The position numbers and the translations under genes were made by a program. Below the pieces are notes generated by a model, which did no database searches, was not told where the DNA came from, and saw only the letters and a list, made by a program, of their open reading frames with translations. This document shows, in pieces, positions 1-8,804 of a stretch of DNA of 64,000 nucleotides (position 1 is the first letter of the stretch; each line of letters opens with the position of its first letter). Source of the DNA: Clostridium magnum DSM 2767 (GTDB taxonomy: Bacteria > Bacillota > Clostridia > Clostridiales > Clostridiaceae); the NCBI RefSeq assembly GCF_001623875.1, contig NZ_LWAE01000001.1, forward strand, positions 1,240,001 to 1,304,000. The letters run 5' to 3'.

Positions 1-1012
1 TTCTTATAGTGCATTTTTTAATCCTGCATTTAAAAATGATAGTATGTATTTTTTAAAAAAGCAAGGATTAGTAGCCTTGGTAGGAATAGGGGCCATGTTT
101 CTTGCTATAAGAACTGATTATCATAAGATAAAAAAATATACAAAAATAATTATGATAGGGGCAATAATACTTCTATCAGCGGTGTTTGCTTTCCCACCAG
201 TAAACGGGGCTAGAAGGTGGATTAATCTTGGTCCAGCTTCATTGCAACCTTCAGAAATCGCTAAATATATCGTAGTATTATATATGGCTAAAAGTATTGA
301 AAAGAAAGGTGAAAAGATTAAGAGCTTAAGTCACGGAGTTGTACCATACCTTTTAGTTTCTGGTTTCTATGCAGGAATGGTATTTCTAGAAAAGAATTTA
401 AGTATTGCCGCGGTAATAATGATAGTTACACTTATCGTACTTTATGTGGCAGGAGCTAAAACTTCTCATATGCTTGGATTAATTGGGTTGGTAGGATTAG
501 CAGGGGTAGCAGGTATACTGTTTGAGCCTTATAGAATGGCTAGGTTTACTAGTTTCTTGGACCCTTGGGCAGATCCAAAAGGTAAGGGATATCAGCTAAT
601 TCAGTCTTTATTAGCCTTAGGATCTGGTGGGATATGGGGTATGGGACTAGGCGAGTCAAGGCAGAAATGTTACTACATACCAGAACCTCATAATGATTTT
701 ATATTTTCAATAATTGGAGAAGAGTTGGGGCTTATTGGTTGTACCTTTATTGTTATATTGTTTATTATTTTTATATGGCGAGGAATTGTTACAGCGGTAA
801 GGGCAAAGGACACTTATGGAACTCTTTTAGCTACGGGCATTACATCCGTAGTAGCGGTGCAAGCCATAATAAATATAGCAGTTGTTACAGGTTCTATGCC
901 AGTAACAGGAGTACCATTGCCGTTTATAAGTTATGGAGGGTCATCACTGGTGTTTAATCTAATCGCCATGGGTGTACTTCTAAATATATCAAGGCAAAAT
1001 GAATATAGTTAA
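1..1012 (+). CDS. ftsW: FtsW/SpoVE-type SEDS peptidoglycan glycosyltransferase, 5' end cut by the window edge
   Basis: This SEDS-family membrane protein polymerises lipid II into septal or spore-cortex peptidoglycan together with a class B PBP. The frame is open to the window start, so about 336 C-terminal residues are seen. They contain repeated hydrophobic segments, the ARRWINLG and LQPSEIAKY motifs, the PEPHNDFIFSIIGEELG segment and the C-terminal PFISYGGSSL motif, which points to the FtsW/SpoVE branch rather than RodA. The next gene is divIB, as in clostridial division clusters. Whether it acts in vegetative division or the spore cortex cannot be decided from the sequence. Confidence 0.9.
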   Translation, partial: SYSAFFNPAFKNDSMYFLKKQGLVALVGIGAMFLAIRTDYHKIKKYTKIIMIGAIILLSAVFAFPPVNGARRWINLGPASLQPSEIAKYIVVLYMAKSIEKKGEKIKSLSHGVVPYLLVSGFYAGMVFLEKNLSIAAVIMIVTLIVLYVAGAKTSHMLGLIGLVGLAGVAGILFEPYRMARFTSFLDPWADPKGKGYQLIQSLLALGSGGIWGMGLGESRQKCYYIPEPHNDFIFSIIGEELGLIGCTFIVILFIIFIWRGIVTAVRAKDTYGTLLATGITSVVAVQAIINIAVVTGSMPVTGVPLPFISYGGSSLVFNLIAMGVLLNISRQNEYS

Positions 1013-1020
1013 TTCTTAAT

Positions 1021-1056
1021 ATAGCATTGCGTTAAGCAATGCTATAATTTATATTC
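1021..1056 (+). terminator. Hairpin after ftsW/spoVE
   Basis: ATAGCATTGC and GCAATGCTAT form a ten-pair stem with a tiny loop just after the ftsW stop. It is followed by only a weakly T-rich tract, so termination may be partial. The rest of the 150-bp gap to divIB is AT-rich. Confidence 0.4.
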
Positions 1057-1166
1057 GGAAAAGATAAATTATATATAAATTTAATGAATAATTTAATGAA
1101 ATTAATTCTATGAAGTGTTATTATATATATATCTTAATACAGTGAACTAAGGCAGGTTGGTGTAAT

Positions 1167-1934
1167 ATGGGTAAAACTACAAGTAAAACAGATAATGAAT
1201 TGATTTTAAGAAGACGAAGAAAAAAGAAACTGCAAAAGACACTTTTGTTGTTTACGCTTATGATATCACTATGTGCAATACTTTGTCTGAAGCTTCCATA
1301 TTTTAATATAAAAACAATTCAGGTTCTTGGAAATAAAAATATTTCACAAAGTAATATTATTTCGCTTTCTAAAATAAGTACTGGCAATAATATATTTTAT
1401 ATTGATTTAAAAGACAGTGAAAATAATATTTTAAGCAATCCATATATATATAGTGCTGAAATTATAAGAAAACTGCCATCCACTGTACAAATAAGTGTAA
1501 AAGAGAGGGAAGCGGTATTTTATAATGTAAAAGATAATATGAACCTTGTAATTGATAAAAATGCTATTGTACTGCAGCAGAGAGAGGATATACGCGGCAT
1601 GAAGTTAATAAAATTAGATGGACTTGATTATAATAAGGTGGAACTTGGAAAAATAATTAACGATGCAGATAGTAGAAGAGTAGATGTAGTAAAAGCTTTA
1701 GGTGATATTATTGAAAGCAATAAAATTTTAGGTATAACGTCTATTGATGTAAGTAGTTCAGTAGATATAAAAATATATTATGGTAATATCTTGATAAAAA
1801 TTGGTAATGAAGATGATATAGATAAGAAAATGAATAAGGCCCTAAATATGATTGAAAGAAAAGAGATAAAAGGGGCTAAAGGATATATTGATGTAAGTTT
1901 TGAGGGTAATCCTGTATTCTTTATACAAAATTAG
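1167..1934 (+). CDS. divIB: Cell division protein FtsQ/DivIB with POTRA domain
   Basis: A bitopic divisome protein that links FtsB/FtsL-type partners and septal synthases. The 255 residues start with a very basic cytoplasmic stretch (RRRRKKKLQK, about residues 16-25). One transmembrane helix follows (about 27-44), then the POTRA entry IKTIQVLGNKNIS and the FtsQ-type sequence LPSTVQISVKEREAVF near residues 100-115. Start is ATG behind a modest AAGGCAGG. It lies between ftsW and a DUF881 gene, the usual clostridial arrangement. Length and layout are normal for DivIB. Confidence 0.88.
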   Translation: MGKTTSKTDNELILRRRRKKKLQKTLLLFTLMISLCAILCLKLPYFNIKTIQVLGNKNISQSNIISLSKISTGNNIFYIDLKDSENNILSNPYIYSAEIIRKLPSTVQISVKEREAVFYNVKDNMNLVIDKNAIVLQQREDIRGMKLIKLDGLDYNKVELGKIINDADSRRVDVVKALGDIIESNKILGITSIDVSSSVDIKIYYGNILIKIGNEDDIDKKMNKALNMIERKEIKGAKGYIDVSFEGNPVFFIQN

Positions 1935-1947
1935 GAGGATGTATTAG

Positions 1948-2664
1948 ATGCGTAGAGTTAAATCGCAAGTTGGTGTTGCTGTGGTATGTGCAATATTAGG
2001 ATTTATGGTTGCATATCAATTTAAAGTTCTTATGAAACAAGATAAGGCACTACTAAATACTAATAATAAAAATAGTACTGATGTAACTGTTGAGATAGAA
2101 CAATATAAGAAACAAAAACAAGAATTAGAAACTAAAGTTGATGATCTTCAGAATCAAGTTAAAAATTACGAAAAGGCAGCAGCGGGAAAAAGTGATGCTA
2201 CAAAAAATATGCTAAAGGAACTTGAAGACACTAGAATTCTTACTGGAACTACTGATGTAAGCGGACAAGGCATAACCATTTATCTTACACCAGATAGTAA
2301 AATTTTTGGAAATAATATAGAGGATCACATAACAGATAAGCATTTGGTTTATCTTGTAAATGAATTAAGATTTGCTGGAGCGGAGGCTATATCTATAAAT
2401 GATATAAGAGTAGTTTCAAGAACGGGAATAAGAAATGCAGGTAATTATATATTAATAAATGATGAAAAAATTTCTCCTTCAAGAAGAATTGTAATACAGG
2501 CAATAGGAGATAAAAATTTGTTATATAGCGCGATGAGTTTTCCAGAAGTTTTTTCTGATTTTAAAGGTTTGAGTGATGTGAAATTTGAGAAGACTGATAA
2601 TATTAAAATAAATAAGTATAATAAAACTTATAAATTTGAGTATGCTAAGCCAGTTAAAGAATAG
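1948..2664 (+). CDS. DUF881 family membrane protein (first copy)
   Basis: A 238-residue protein with an N-terminal membrane helix (about residues 7-25), a predicted coiled coil (about 45-78, rich in K, E and Q), and the conserved DUF881 domain with VNELRFAGAEAISINDIRVV near residues 137-156. The family is found next to ftsQ in Firmicutes and Actinobacteria but its biochemical role is not settled; an extracytoplasmic division-associated role is inferred from context. Start ATG follows TTAGGAGG, 13 bp after divIB. A second copy lies 415 bp downstream, so the pair flanks the small basic protein gene. Confidence 0.85.
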   Translation: MRRVKSQVGVAVVCAILGFMVAYQFKVLMKQDKALLNTNNKNSTDVTVEIEQYKKQKQELETKVDDLQNQVKNYEKAAAGKSDATKNMLKELEDTRILTGTTDVSGQGITIYLTPDSKIFGNNIEDHITDKHLVYLVNELRFAGAEAISINDIRVVSRTGIRNAGNYILINDEKISPSRRIVIQAIGDKNLLYSAMSFPEVFSDFKGLSDVKFEKTDNIKINKYNKTYKFEYAKPVKE

Positions 2665-2727
2665 GTTAGTAGGTATAATATATTATTTTTTATAATTATA
2701 ATTGACTATAAGGGAGTGTTGTCTAGG

Positions 2728-3069
2728 ATGGTTGGTTTTTTGGGGCTTATAATAGGAGTTATAATTGGTATTGTTTGGAATGTAAATATTCCAGATCAAT
2801 TTTCTCCATACATGTCCGTAGCGATATTAGCTTGTTTAGATTCTGTATTCGGAGCAATAAAAGGAAGTCTTGCTAAGAATTTTCAGCCAGATATATTCAT
2901 ATCAGGATTTTTTGGAAACGCAGTATTAGCTGCGGGGCTTGCTTATTTAGGAGATAAGCTAGGGGTGCCTATATACCTAGCAGCAGTTATAGTTTTTGGA
3001 GGAAGAGTATTTGATAACTTCGCAATAATAAGAAGGTTATTAATAGAGAAAGCTAGATCTCGTCAATGA
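2728..3069 (+). CDS. sbp: Small basic protein (Sbp, DUF1290) membrane protein
   Basis: About 113 residues with three or four hydrophobic segments. The conserved core SPYMSVAILACLDSVFGAIK (about residues 26-45) and the FGGRVFDNFAIIRRLLIE end (about 90-107) match the Firmicute small basic protein family. Its function is unknown; it is genetically tied to DUF881 and ftsQ genes. The start chosen is ATG 2728, 11 bp from AAGGGAG. A GTG at 2716 in the same frame overlaps that ribosome site and is less likely. Confidence 0.8.
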   Translation: MVGFLGLIIGVIIGIVWNVNIPDQFSPYMSVAILACLDSVFGAIKGSLAKNFQPDIFISGFFGNAVLAAGLAYLGDKLGVPIYLAAVIVFGGRVFDNFAIIRRLLIEKARSRQ

Positions 3070-3079
3070 GGTGGAATAA

Positions 3080-3790
3080 ATGAAAAATAACGAAGCTAAC
3101 ACTTTTGTATTCATAGCTTCTATAATTATAGGTATACTAATATCAATGAATATTAGTTTCTCTAGAAGTAGTGAAATGGTATTTTTGAGTACGAAGCAGT
3201 ATCACGATGCATACAATTATAAAAATAAATTATATAATGATATTGTTGGACTTGTAGAACAATACGATAAATATTCTTCTAAACTTGAAAAGTATAAAAG
3301 TAATGAACAAAGTCAGGAGCAAGTTACAGAAGGAATAGAAGAAGAATTGAGAGAAAATGAAATAATAATTGGAAAAACTCCAGTGGAAGGTCAAGGAATA
3401 AAGATAAAATTAAATGATGCTAGCATAGAAGATGTTGAAGATACTTTTGACTATCAGTTAAGACTTGTCCATAATACTGATATAATACAGGTATTAAATG
3501 ACTTGAGAAATGCTGGAGCAGAAGCAATTTCAATAAATGGTCTAAGGATAGTGGAAAGTTCAGAAGTGTACTGCAGTGGACCCTTCCTAAGAGTAAATGG
3601 TGTAAAAATAGCAGCAGAATTTAGTATTGACGCCATTGGAAATAAGGAAGTTCTATATAACTATATGATGTCAAATGAAAATTACTTAAAAACCTTGATG
3701 ATTAGAAAATTAAATGTAAAAGTTGAGCAATCAGATAAAATACGAATTTCAGCTTATACAGATCAGCCAAAACTAAGCTTTATGAAGTGA
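3080..3790 (+). CDS. DUF881 family membrane protein (second copy)
   Basis: A 236-residue paralogue of the gene at 1948, with an N-terminal membrane segment (about residues 8-25), a charged coiled-coil stretch (about 45-85), and the DUF881 signature VLNDLRNAGAEAISINGLRI near residues 138-157. It starts at ATG behind GAGGTGG, 10 bp after sbp, so the three genes are probably one transcript. The stop codon TGA at 3788-3790 lies inside the first bases of a dispersed repeat (3784-3916), so this gene's end may have been altered by the arrival of that repeat. Confidence 0.85.
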   Translation: MKNNEANTFVFIASIIIGILISMNISFSRSSEMVFLSTKQYHDAYNYKNKLYNDIVGLVEQYDKYSSKLEKYKSNEQSQEQVTEGIEEELRENEIIIGKTPVEGQGIKIKLNDASIEDVEDTFDYQLRLVHNTDIIQVLNDLRNAGAEAISINGLRIVESSEVYCSGPFLRVNGVKIAAEFSIDAIGNKEVLYNYMMSNENYLKTLMIRKLNVKVEQSDKIRISAYTDQPKLSFMK

Positions 3791-3916
3791 AAACTTGAAT
3801 CAGATGGAGTTTCAAACTCCACCTGATTCTTAGTTGAACGAATCCAGGGACGCAGCCGCTCTTTACTCCCACTTTGAAGAAGATGGGAGTATTAGAGCGG
3901 GTAGTCATCGGATAAA
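3784..3916 (+). repeat. Structured dispersed repeat, copy R1 (full length)
   Basis: Full copy of a family found seven times in this window, always in this orientation. It opens with GAAGTGAAAACTTGAATCAG. Stem 1 pairs GAATCAG-TGGAGTTT with AAACTCCA-CTGATTC. A linker TTAGTTGAACGAATCCAGGG follows. Stem 2 pairs CCGCTCT-ACTCCCA with TGGGAGT-AGAGCGG. The end is TAGTCATCGGATAAA, where GGAT can close on ATCC of the linker. The nature is unknown: structured RNA or a small non-autonomous mobile element are both possible. Confidence 0.8.
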
Positions 3917-4120
3917 GTCAAAATAGCAGTATATTGCAATTTATTCCAATAAGTATATTTATTATATTTAAATTAATTAAAAAATTAATTAATTTTGAAG
4001 GAATTTTAAATTTTATGAAGAATAGTATTAATAGTTAGATGGTAAATTGGAAAATTAGAAGAATTGTATAGTTAATTAACTATCTAAAATTCAATTTGGC
4101 ATAAAAAGGAGACGATAAAG
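3917..4120. other. AT-rich intergenic stretch before yggS
   Basis: About 200 bases after repeat R1, very AT-rich, with several TTAATTAA-like words. I see no open frame or clear hairpin. It presumably holds the promoter for the yggS-divIVA group, but no convincing -35/-10 pair stands out. Confidence 0.4.
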
Positions 4121-4786
4121 TTGTCAGTTGAAGAAAATATAAATAGAATTAAAAACAACATTTCTGAGGATGTTACTTTAATTGCAGTTTCGAAAACCAA
4201 ACCTGTTGAAGTAATAGAGGAAGCATATGGTATTGGAATTAGGGATTTTGGTGAAAATAAAGTTCAAGAACTTGTAGATAAGTATGATAAGCTACCAAAA
4301 GATATAAGATGGCATTTAATAGGTCACCTTCAGAGAAATAAAGTTAAATATATAGTTGGAAAGGTACATCTTATTCATTCTCTAGATAGTATAAAACTTT
4401 TAGATGAAATAGAAAAGCAGTATAAAGCTAGTGATGCAACAGCCTATGCACTAATCCAGATAAATATAGGCAAAGAAGAAAGTAAAACAGGAATTTATCT
4501 GGAGAACTTAGAAGAATTACTACAAGCTTGTGAAGCATGCAATCATGTGAAAATAAGGGGTCTTATGGCAATCGTTCCTCAAGGAAGCAAAGAAAGCTGT
4601 AAAGAATATTTTAAACAAATGAAAAATATATTTAACGACATAAAGAAAAGAAAATTTAATAACATAGTCATGGAAGTATTGTCTATGGGTATGACAGAGG
4701 ATTATGAAGAGGCAGTTGAAGAAGGCTCAAATATGGTAAGAGTAGGTTCAGGTATATTTGGAAAAAGAAATTATAATAATAAATAG
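4121..4786 (+). CDS. YggS/PLPBP family pyridoxal-phosphate homeostasis protein
   Basis: A 221-residue single-domain PLP-binding barrel of the alanine-racemase fold without known enzyme activity; the family buffers cytoplasmic pyridoxal phosphate. The PLP lysine lies in LIAVSKTKP (about residues 20-28). FGENKVQELVDK, WHLIGHLQRNK and the phosphate-binding C-terminal LSMGMTEDYEEAVEEGSNMVRVGSGIFG are all present. Translation starts at TTG 4121 behind AAAAGGAG; no ATG nearby fits better. It is followed at 12 bp by sepF, an arrangement conserved in Firmicutes. Confidence 0.93.
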   Translation: MSVEENINRIKNNISEDVTLIAVSKTKPVEVIEEAYGIGIRDFGENKVQELVDKYDKLPKDIRWHLIGHLQRNKVKYIVGKVHLIHSLDSIKLLDEIEKQYKASDATAYALIQINIGKEESKTGIYLENLEELLQACEACNHVKIRGLMAIVPQGSKESCKEYFKQMKNIFNDIKKRKFNNIVMEVLSMGMTEDYEEAVEEGSNMVRVGSGIFGKRNYNNK

Positions 4787-4798
4787 GAGGTAAATATT

Positions 4799-5254
4799 AT
4801 GGCTGGTAAAGTGATAAACAAAATGATGGGATTTTTAGGTTTAGAGGATGATCTAGAAGAGATAGAAGAGGAAAAGGCTGAGAAAAAAGCAGTTAATGAT
4901 ATTGCAGAAGTGGAACCTATTATGTCAAACAATAAAAGACAGAACAAAGTAGTAAGTATACATACTACTATTTCTGCAAAGGTTAAAATTGTTAAACCTA
5001 CTAGTTATGAAGAAGCTGCAGATATCTGTGATGAACTTAAAAATAGAAAAATTGTAGTTATAAATACAACTAGTTTAGAACCAAGAACGGCTCAAAGACT
5101 TTTAGATTTTATGGGAGGCGCAAGTTATGCCTTAGGTGGAGATTTAGAAGAAGTAGAAAGAGGCGTATATATACTATCACCAGCAACTGTAGAGGTAAGT
5201 AATGACTTGAAAAGTGAGTTATCTGGTAAAGGTCTTTTTAGCTGGAATAAATAA
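4799..5254 (+). CDS. sepF: SepF cell division protein (YlmF)
   Basis: SepF binds FtsZ filaments and anchors them to the membrane. The 151 residues have an N-terminal amphipathic segment ([14 protein letters not shown]), an acidic lysine-rich linker (about 18-45), and the DUF552 core with [19 protein letters not shown] and [20 protein letters not shown]. The core ends in [20 protein letters not shown]. Start ATG follows TAGGAGG. It sits between yggS and yggT, as in Bacillus and Clostridium. Confidence 0.95.
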   Translation: MAGKVINKMMGFLGLEDDLEEIEEEKAEKKAVNDIAEVEPIMSNNKRQNKVVSIHTTISAKVKIVKPTSYEEAADICDELKNRKIVVINTTSLEPRTAQRLLDFMGGASYALGGDLEEVERGVYILSPATVEVSNDLKSELSGKGLFSWNK

Positions 5255-5268
5255 TTACGGAGGGTAAG

Positions 5269-5532
5269 ATGATAGATACTTTAAGAGTTGCAATATCCTT
5301 GCTGTTTAGGTTTCTTGAGGGAGCCATATTCATAGAAGTTATTTTATCCTGGGTTATGCCAGGGAGAAGTAATGTATTTTTAGATTTTTTAAGAATATTT
5401 ACAGAACCTTTTATGGCACCAGGAAGAAAAATTCAGGAGAAACTTATGCCCCGTCTTATGATTGATTTCTCACCTATAATTGCTTTATTCATACTTGATA
5501 TTTTGAGAGCAATTGTATTTAGTATTATATAA
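5269..5532 (+). CDS. YggT family membrane protein
   Basis: An 87-residue protein with two hydrophobic segments (about residues 5-28 and 62-85) flanking the family motif RIFTEPFMAPGRKI near residues 43-56. YggT proteins are small membrane proteins of poorly known function placed in division gene clusters. ATG start behind ACGGAGGG, 14 bp after sepF and 9 bp before ylmH, so very probably co-transcribed with both. Confidence 0.9.
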   Translation: MIDTLRVAISLLFRFLEGAIFIEVILSWVMPGRSNVFLDFLRIFTEPFMAPGRKIQEKLMPRLMIDFSPIIALFILDILRAIVFSII

Positions 5533-5541
5533 AGAAATACT

Positions 5542-6312
5542 ATGGATAAGAAAACTTTTCTAAATAAGTTTAACTCAGTAGACAGCAGCATAGTTTCTAG
5601 TATTTATGATAAAATAATTTTAGCAAAAAAAACAAATAGAACTATTTTTACAGGAGAATTTTATACACCTAATATATGGAAAATCACGGAGGATATTTCT
5701 GGAGAACTGGGAATTGGAGTACATACAAACGGTATTTTTCAGGATGCTGAAAGAAAAATTATAGCATTTTCTTATGATGAGGTGTGGGATTATCCAATAA
5801 GTTTAATTAGGATTACATGCAAGGATAAGTTCAATAAGCTTAAGCATAAAGATTATTTAGGATCAGTAATGTCTCTAGGAATAAAAAGAGAAAAGTTTGG
5901 AGATTTGATTTTAAAGAATGATGAGTGTTATTTAGCTGTACAGGTTGAACTAGATGATTATATTAGAATGAATTTGAAAAGCGTAAGTAGATGTACTTGT
6001 GCTGTAAGTATTTTAGATACAAACATAACTGAAATTCCTGTATATGATTTTCAAACAAATATTGTGAATGTTTCCTCTCTGAGAATTGATTGTGTTGTTA
6101 GTGGTTTATGTAACACATCAAGAGGTAAAGCAGAAGAATTAATTAGACAAGGCAAAGTCCTTGTAGATTATTCTGAGGCTTCAAGAAAAGATAAGATGCT
6201 CAAAAGTGATTGTATAGTAACTGTAAGAGGATACGGAAAATTTAAAATTATAGAAGAGGCAGGATGGACAGGAAGTGGAAGGATAAAGCTTGTTGTAAAA
6301 AAATTTATTTGA
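5542..6312 (+). CDS. ylmH: YlmH family RNA-binding protein with C-terminal S4 domain
   Basis: A 256-residue cytoplasmic protein. The C-terminal S4 RNA-binding domain (about residues 178-235) contains RIDCVVSGLCNTSRGKAEELIRQGKVLVD in its usual order of helix, turn and basic helix. The N-terminal part matches the YlmH-type domain with DYLGSVMSLGIKREKFGDL (about 111-129). Family members act on ribosomes or stalled nascent-chain complexes. The ribosome site is weak (AAAGAAA), so translation may be coupled to yggT. Confidence 0.88.
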   Translation: MDKKTFLNKFNSVDSSIVSSIYDKIILAKKTNRTIFTGEFYTPNIWKITEDISGELGIGVHTNGIFQDAERKIIAFSYDEVWDYPISLIRITCKDKFNKLKHKDYLGSVMSLGIKREKFGDLILKNDECYLAVQVELDDYIRMNLKSVSRCTCAVSILDTNITEIPVYDFQTNIVNVSSLRIDCVVSGLCNTSRGKAEELIRQGKVLVDYSEASRKDKMLKSDCIVTVRGYGKFKIIEEAGWTGSGRIKLVVKKFI

Positions 6313-6327
6313 TACGAGGTGTTCACA

Positions 6328-6987
6328 ATGAAGATAACATCTATGGAAATAACTAACAAGGAATTTAAAAAAGTTCTTAGAGGATATAATGTAGATGAGG
6401 TTGATGAATTTTTAGATAAAGTAGCTGAAACCTATGAAGCACTTTATAAAGAAAATTCATCTTTAAAAGAAAAGATTTTTAATTTTGAAGAAAAAGTTGC
6501 TCATTACAATAAGATGGAAAATACCATACAAAACACTTTGCTTTTAGCTCAAAATGCATCTGACCAGGCAAGAGAAAATGCTAAAAAGGAAAGTGAGTTA
6601 ATTCTAAAGAACGCTAATGATACAGCACAAAAGATAATAGATAAAGCTCATAGTGATGTAATACATATTAATGATGAATTTGAAAGAATGAAACAGGAGT
6701 TTAGCAAATTTAGAACTAAATTTAGAAGCTTTATGGAGTCACAACTTGAAATGTTCGATGATATGGAAAAGGAATTTGTAAAGAATTATAATATAGGATA
6801 TGAAGTAAGTGAAAATATTAATAAAGCAAACCAAATAAGTGGAAAAGAAATAGAACTAGTGTCTGCAGAATACTCAAGCAATGAAGAGCAAAAGAAAACT
6901 GAAAACTCAGGCTCTCAGATGAAAGAAGAATTAGCTATTAACGTAGATGAATTAGAAGAAATTAAAAATTTCTTTGTAAATGATTAA
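6328..6987 (+). CDS. divIVA: DivIVA domain cell-pole/septum protein
   Basis: DivIVA senses curved membrane and recruits division and sporulation proteins to poles and septa. The 219 residues start MKITSMEITNKEFKKVLRGY, the classical membrane-binding N-terminus, and continue with VDEVDEFLDKVAETYEALY and long coiled coils to about residue 150. The acidic C-terminus is variable. ATG 6328 is chosen, 6 bp after GAGGTG; an in-frame GTG at 6319 overlaps that site. It is the last gene of the division group, followed by a strong terminator. Confidence 0.94.
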   Translation: MKITSMEITNKEFKKVLRGYNVDEVDEFLDKVAETYEALYKENSSLKEKIFNFEEKVAHYNKMENTIQNTLLLAQNASDQARENAKKESELILKNANDTAQKIIDKAHSDVIHINDEFERMKQEFSKFRTKFRSFMESQLEMFDDMEKEFVKNYNIGYEVSENINKANQISGKEIELVSAEYSSNEEQKKTENSGSQMKEELAINVDELEEIKNFFVND

Positions 6988-6988
6988 G

Positions 6989-7021
6989 AAAAAATCCCAC
7001 TCAAATGAGTGAGATTTTTTT
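6989..7021 (+). terminator. Rho-independent terminator after divIVA
   Basis: AAAATCCCACTCA pairs with TGAGTGAGATTTT around a short loop and runs into eight T residues. It closes the division gene group. Confidence 0.85.
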
Positions 7022-7034
7022 GTTGAGTGAGAAG

Positions 7035-7063
7035 TTGACATTTATTCCTCATTTATGTATGCT
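7035..7063 (+). promoter_or_regulatory. Candidate sigma-A promoter ahead of mtnN
   Basis: TTGACA at 7035-7040, a 17-bp spacer and TATGCT at 7058-7063. The -35 box is perfect and the -10 box matches four of six positions. A transcript would run through repeat R2 before reaching mtnN. Confidence 0.4.
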
Positions 7064-7130
7064 ATTAATCATGGTAAAAAAATAGTAACATAACATTTAA
7101 TTTAATTAAAGAAGTTGATAAATCCAAGAT

Positions 7131-7309
7131 GAAGTGTAAACTTGAATCGGACGGGGTTTCGTCTACGACCCTTGGCTTTGCCCGTTAAATGCCATTTAGG
7201 CATTTAACCACCCACCTGATTCTTAGTTGAACGAATCCAGGGGCGTATCCGCTCGCAACGTACACTTTGGAGAAGGTGGGAGTATTAGAGCGGGTAGTCA
7301 TCGGATAAA
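7131..7309 (+). repeat. Structured dispersed repeat, copy R2 (longest)
   Basis: A 179-bp copy of the R family: GAAGTGTAAACTTGAATC at the start and GAGCGGGTAGTCATCGGATAAA-type end. Between the two halves of stem 1 it carries an extra palindromic module, AAATGCCATTTAGGCATTT, also seen in copy R4. The outer parts of stem 2 (CCGCTC with GAGCGG) are kept while the inner part no longer pairs well. It lies in the leader of mtnN. Confidence 0.8.
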
Positions 7310-7372
7310 TTAGAAATTACGAAGGAAAGGTTCCTTCAACGTTAAAAAGATATGTTACGAGGAGGTAATAAA

Positions 7373-8065
7373 ATGATAATCGGAATTATTGGAGCTATGG
7401 ATGAAGAATTAGAAATTTTACTAAAGGAAATGAAGCTTGAAAGAATAGAGGTAAAGGCAAATATGCGTTTTAATCTTGGAAAGCTTTATGGCAAGGATCT
7501 AGTAGTTGTAAGAAGTGGTATAGGAAAGGTAAATGCTGCTGTTTGTGCTCAAATTTTAATAGATGATTTTGCTGTAGATAAAGTTATCAACGTAGGGATA
7601 GCTGGCGGTATAGGCAAAGATGTGTATCCAGGAGATGTGGTTGTTGCTAATAACCTAGTTCAGCATGATATGGATACTACTGGTTTTGGATATGAGGTTG
7701 GACAAATACCGAGACTAGAGACATATGATTTCAAGTGTGATAAAGAACTAGTGGACAAAGCTAAGAATGCCTGTGATAACATCAAAGAACAAAAAAGTTT
7801 CGTAGGAAGAATAGTAACTGGAGATCAATTTATTTGTAATACAGAAAAAATAAAATGGTTAAATGAAAAGTTCGAAGCACTTGCATGTGAAATGGAAGGC
7901 GGAAGTATTGCACAGGTTTGTTATTTGAATAATATACCTTTCGTTGTAATAAGATCTATATCAGATAACGCAAATAATGGAGCTCATATGGATTATGAAA
8001 AATTTGCTCCAATAGCAATAAAAAACTCTACAGAGATATTAAAGAGTATGCTTACCAATATTTAA
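7373..8065 (+). CDS. mtnN: 5'-methylthioadenosine/S-adenosylhomocysteine nucleosidase
   Basis: Cleaves adenine from MTA and SAH, recycling products of SAM-using reactions. The 231 residues include the N-terminal GIIGAMDEE loop, VVVRSGIGKVNAA, the VINVGIAGG glycine loop, the FVGRIVTGDQFI strand, the catalytic-region glutamate in ACEMEGGSIAQVCY, and the catalytic aspartate in RSISDNAN near residue 200. ATG 7373 follows GAGGAGG at proper spacing; an in-frame ATG 7 codons upstream lacks a ribosome site. It stands alone between R2 and a zinc-finger gene. Confidence 0.95.
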   Translation: MIIGIIGAMDEELEILLKEMKLERIEVKANMRFNLGKLYGKDLVVVRSGIGKVNAAVCAQILIDDFAVDKVINVGIAGGIGKDVYPGDVVVANNLVQHDMDTTGFGYEVGQIPRLETYDFKCDKELVDKAKNACDNIKEQKSFVGRIVTGDQFICNTEKIKWLNEKFEALACEMEGGSIAQVCYLNNIPFVVIRSISDNANNGAHMDYEKFAPIAIKNSTEILKSMLTNI

Positions 8066-8177
8066 GTCAATTCAAAACTAAAGAAAAAGGTTCCATAATT
8101 GCAGAATAAATAAAAAAAATCTAGTTAAAATAAGAATAAGCATGAAATAATATGTAAGACTAGAGGAAGGGGTTTCT

Positions 8178-8798
8178 GTGGTTATGGATAAAGAAAGATT
8201 AGAGTACTTTAGAAAAAAGCTAAATAAAGAGAAAGATAGAGTATATGGATTATTGCATCAGATGGAGGAGAATGAAACAATTAATTCTAATTCATCAATG
8301 TCTAGAGAGTTATCTGCCTATGATAATCATCCCTCTGATACTGCAACAGAGTTGTTCGACAAGGAAAGAGGTTTAGCTTTCAAAGGAAATGAAATGACTA
8401 TAGTAAAGAAAATAGAAGATGCCTTGGTTAGTATTGATGATGGCACTTATGGTAAGTGTAAAATGTGTGGAATAGATATAAAGCCAGAGAGACTGGAGTT
8501 TATTCCCTATGCCCAGTTCTGTACTGAGTGCCAAAAAGAAGTATTTGATATAAGGCCTGAAGAAAAGAACAATAGACCTATAGAAGAAGATGTTCTTGGA
8601 TATCCTTTTGGATATGGATATAATGATTATAGTTATGATGATCAGTTAGGATTTGATGCGGAGGATAGTTATCAAGCTGTTGATAGATTCAATAGGTTAC
8701 AAAATCAGCCGGAATGGTATACTGATCAGGATGAGGATTATGTAGATCCTATAGAAAGAATAAGTAATGGTCAATATATTAATCAATTACCTGACTAA
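8178..8798 (+). CDS. TraR/DksA-type zinc-finger protein (YteA family)
   Basis: A 206-residue protein with an N-terminal helical pair, a DNHPSDTATELFDKERG motif (about residues 52-68) typical of YteA-like proteins, and a C4 zinc finger CKMCGID...FCTEC near residues 94-120. The acidic, tyrosine-rich C-terminus is variable. DksA relatives act in the RNA polymerase secondary channel; YteA proteins are spore-former specific and their target is not established. GTG 8178 is 5 bp from AGGGG; ATG 8184 is 11 bp away and is the alternative start. Confidence 0.82.
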   Translation: MVMDKERLEYFRKKLNKEKDRVYGLLHQMEENETINSNSSMSRELSAYDNHPSDTATELFDKERGLAFKGNEMTIVKKIEDALVSIDDGTYGKCKMCGIDIKPERLEFIPYAQFCTECQKEVFDIRPEEKNNRPIEEDVLGYPFGYGYNDYSYDDQLGFDAEDSYQAVDRFNRLQNQPEWYTDQDEDYVDPIERISNGQYINQLPD

Positions 8799-8804
8799 AA
8801 AATA

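Noticed and set aside
3791..4120. Apparent absence of ftsZ, spoIIGA, sigE and sigG between the DUF881 genes and yggS
   Set aside because: In some clostridia these genes lie elsewhere on the chromosome, so the arrangement is probably normal rather than a deletion at repeat R1.
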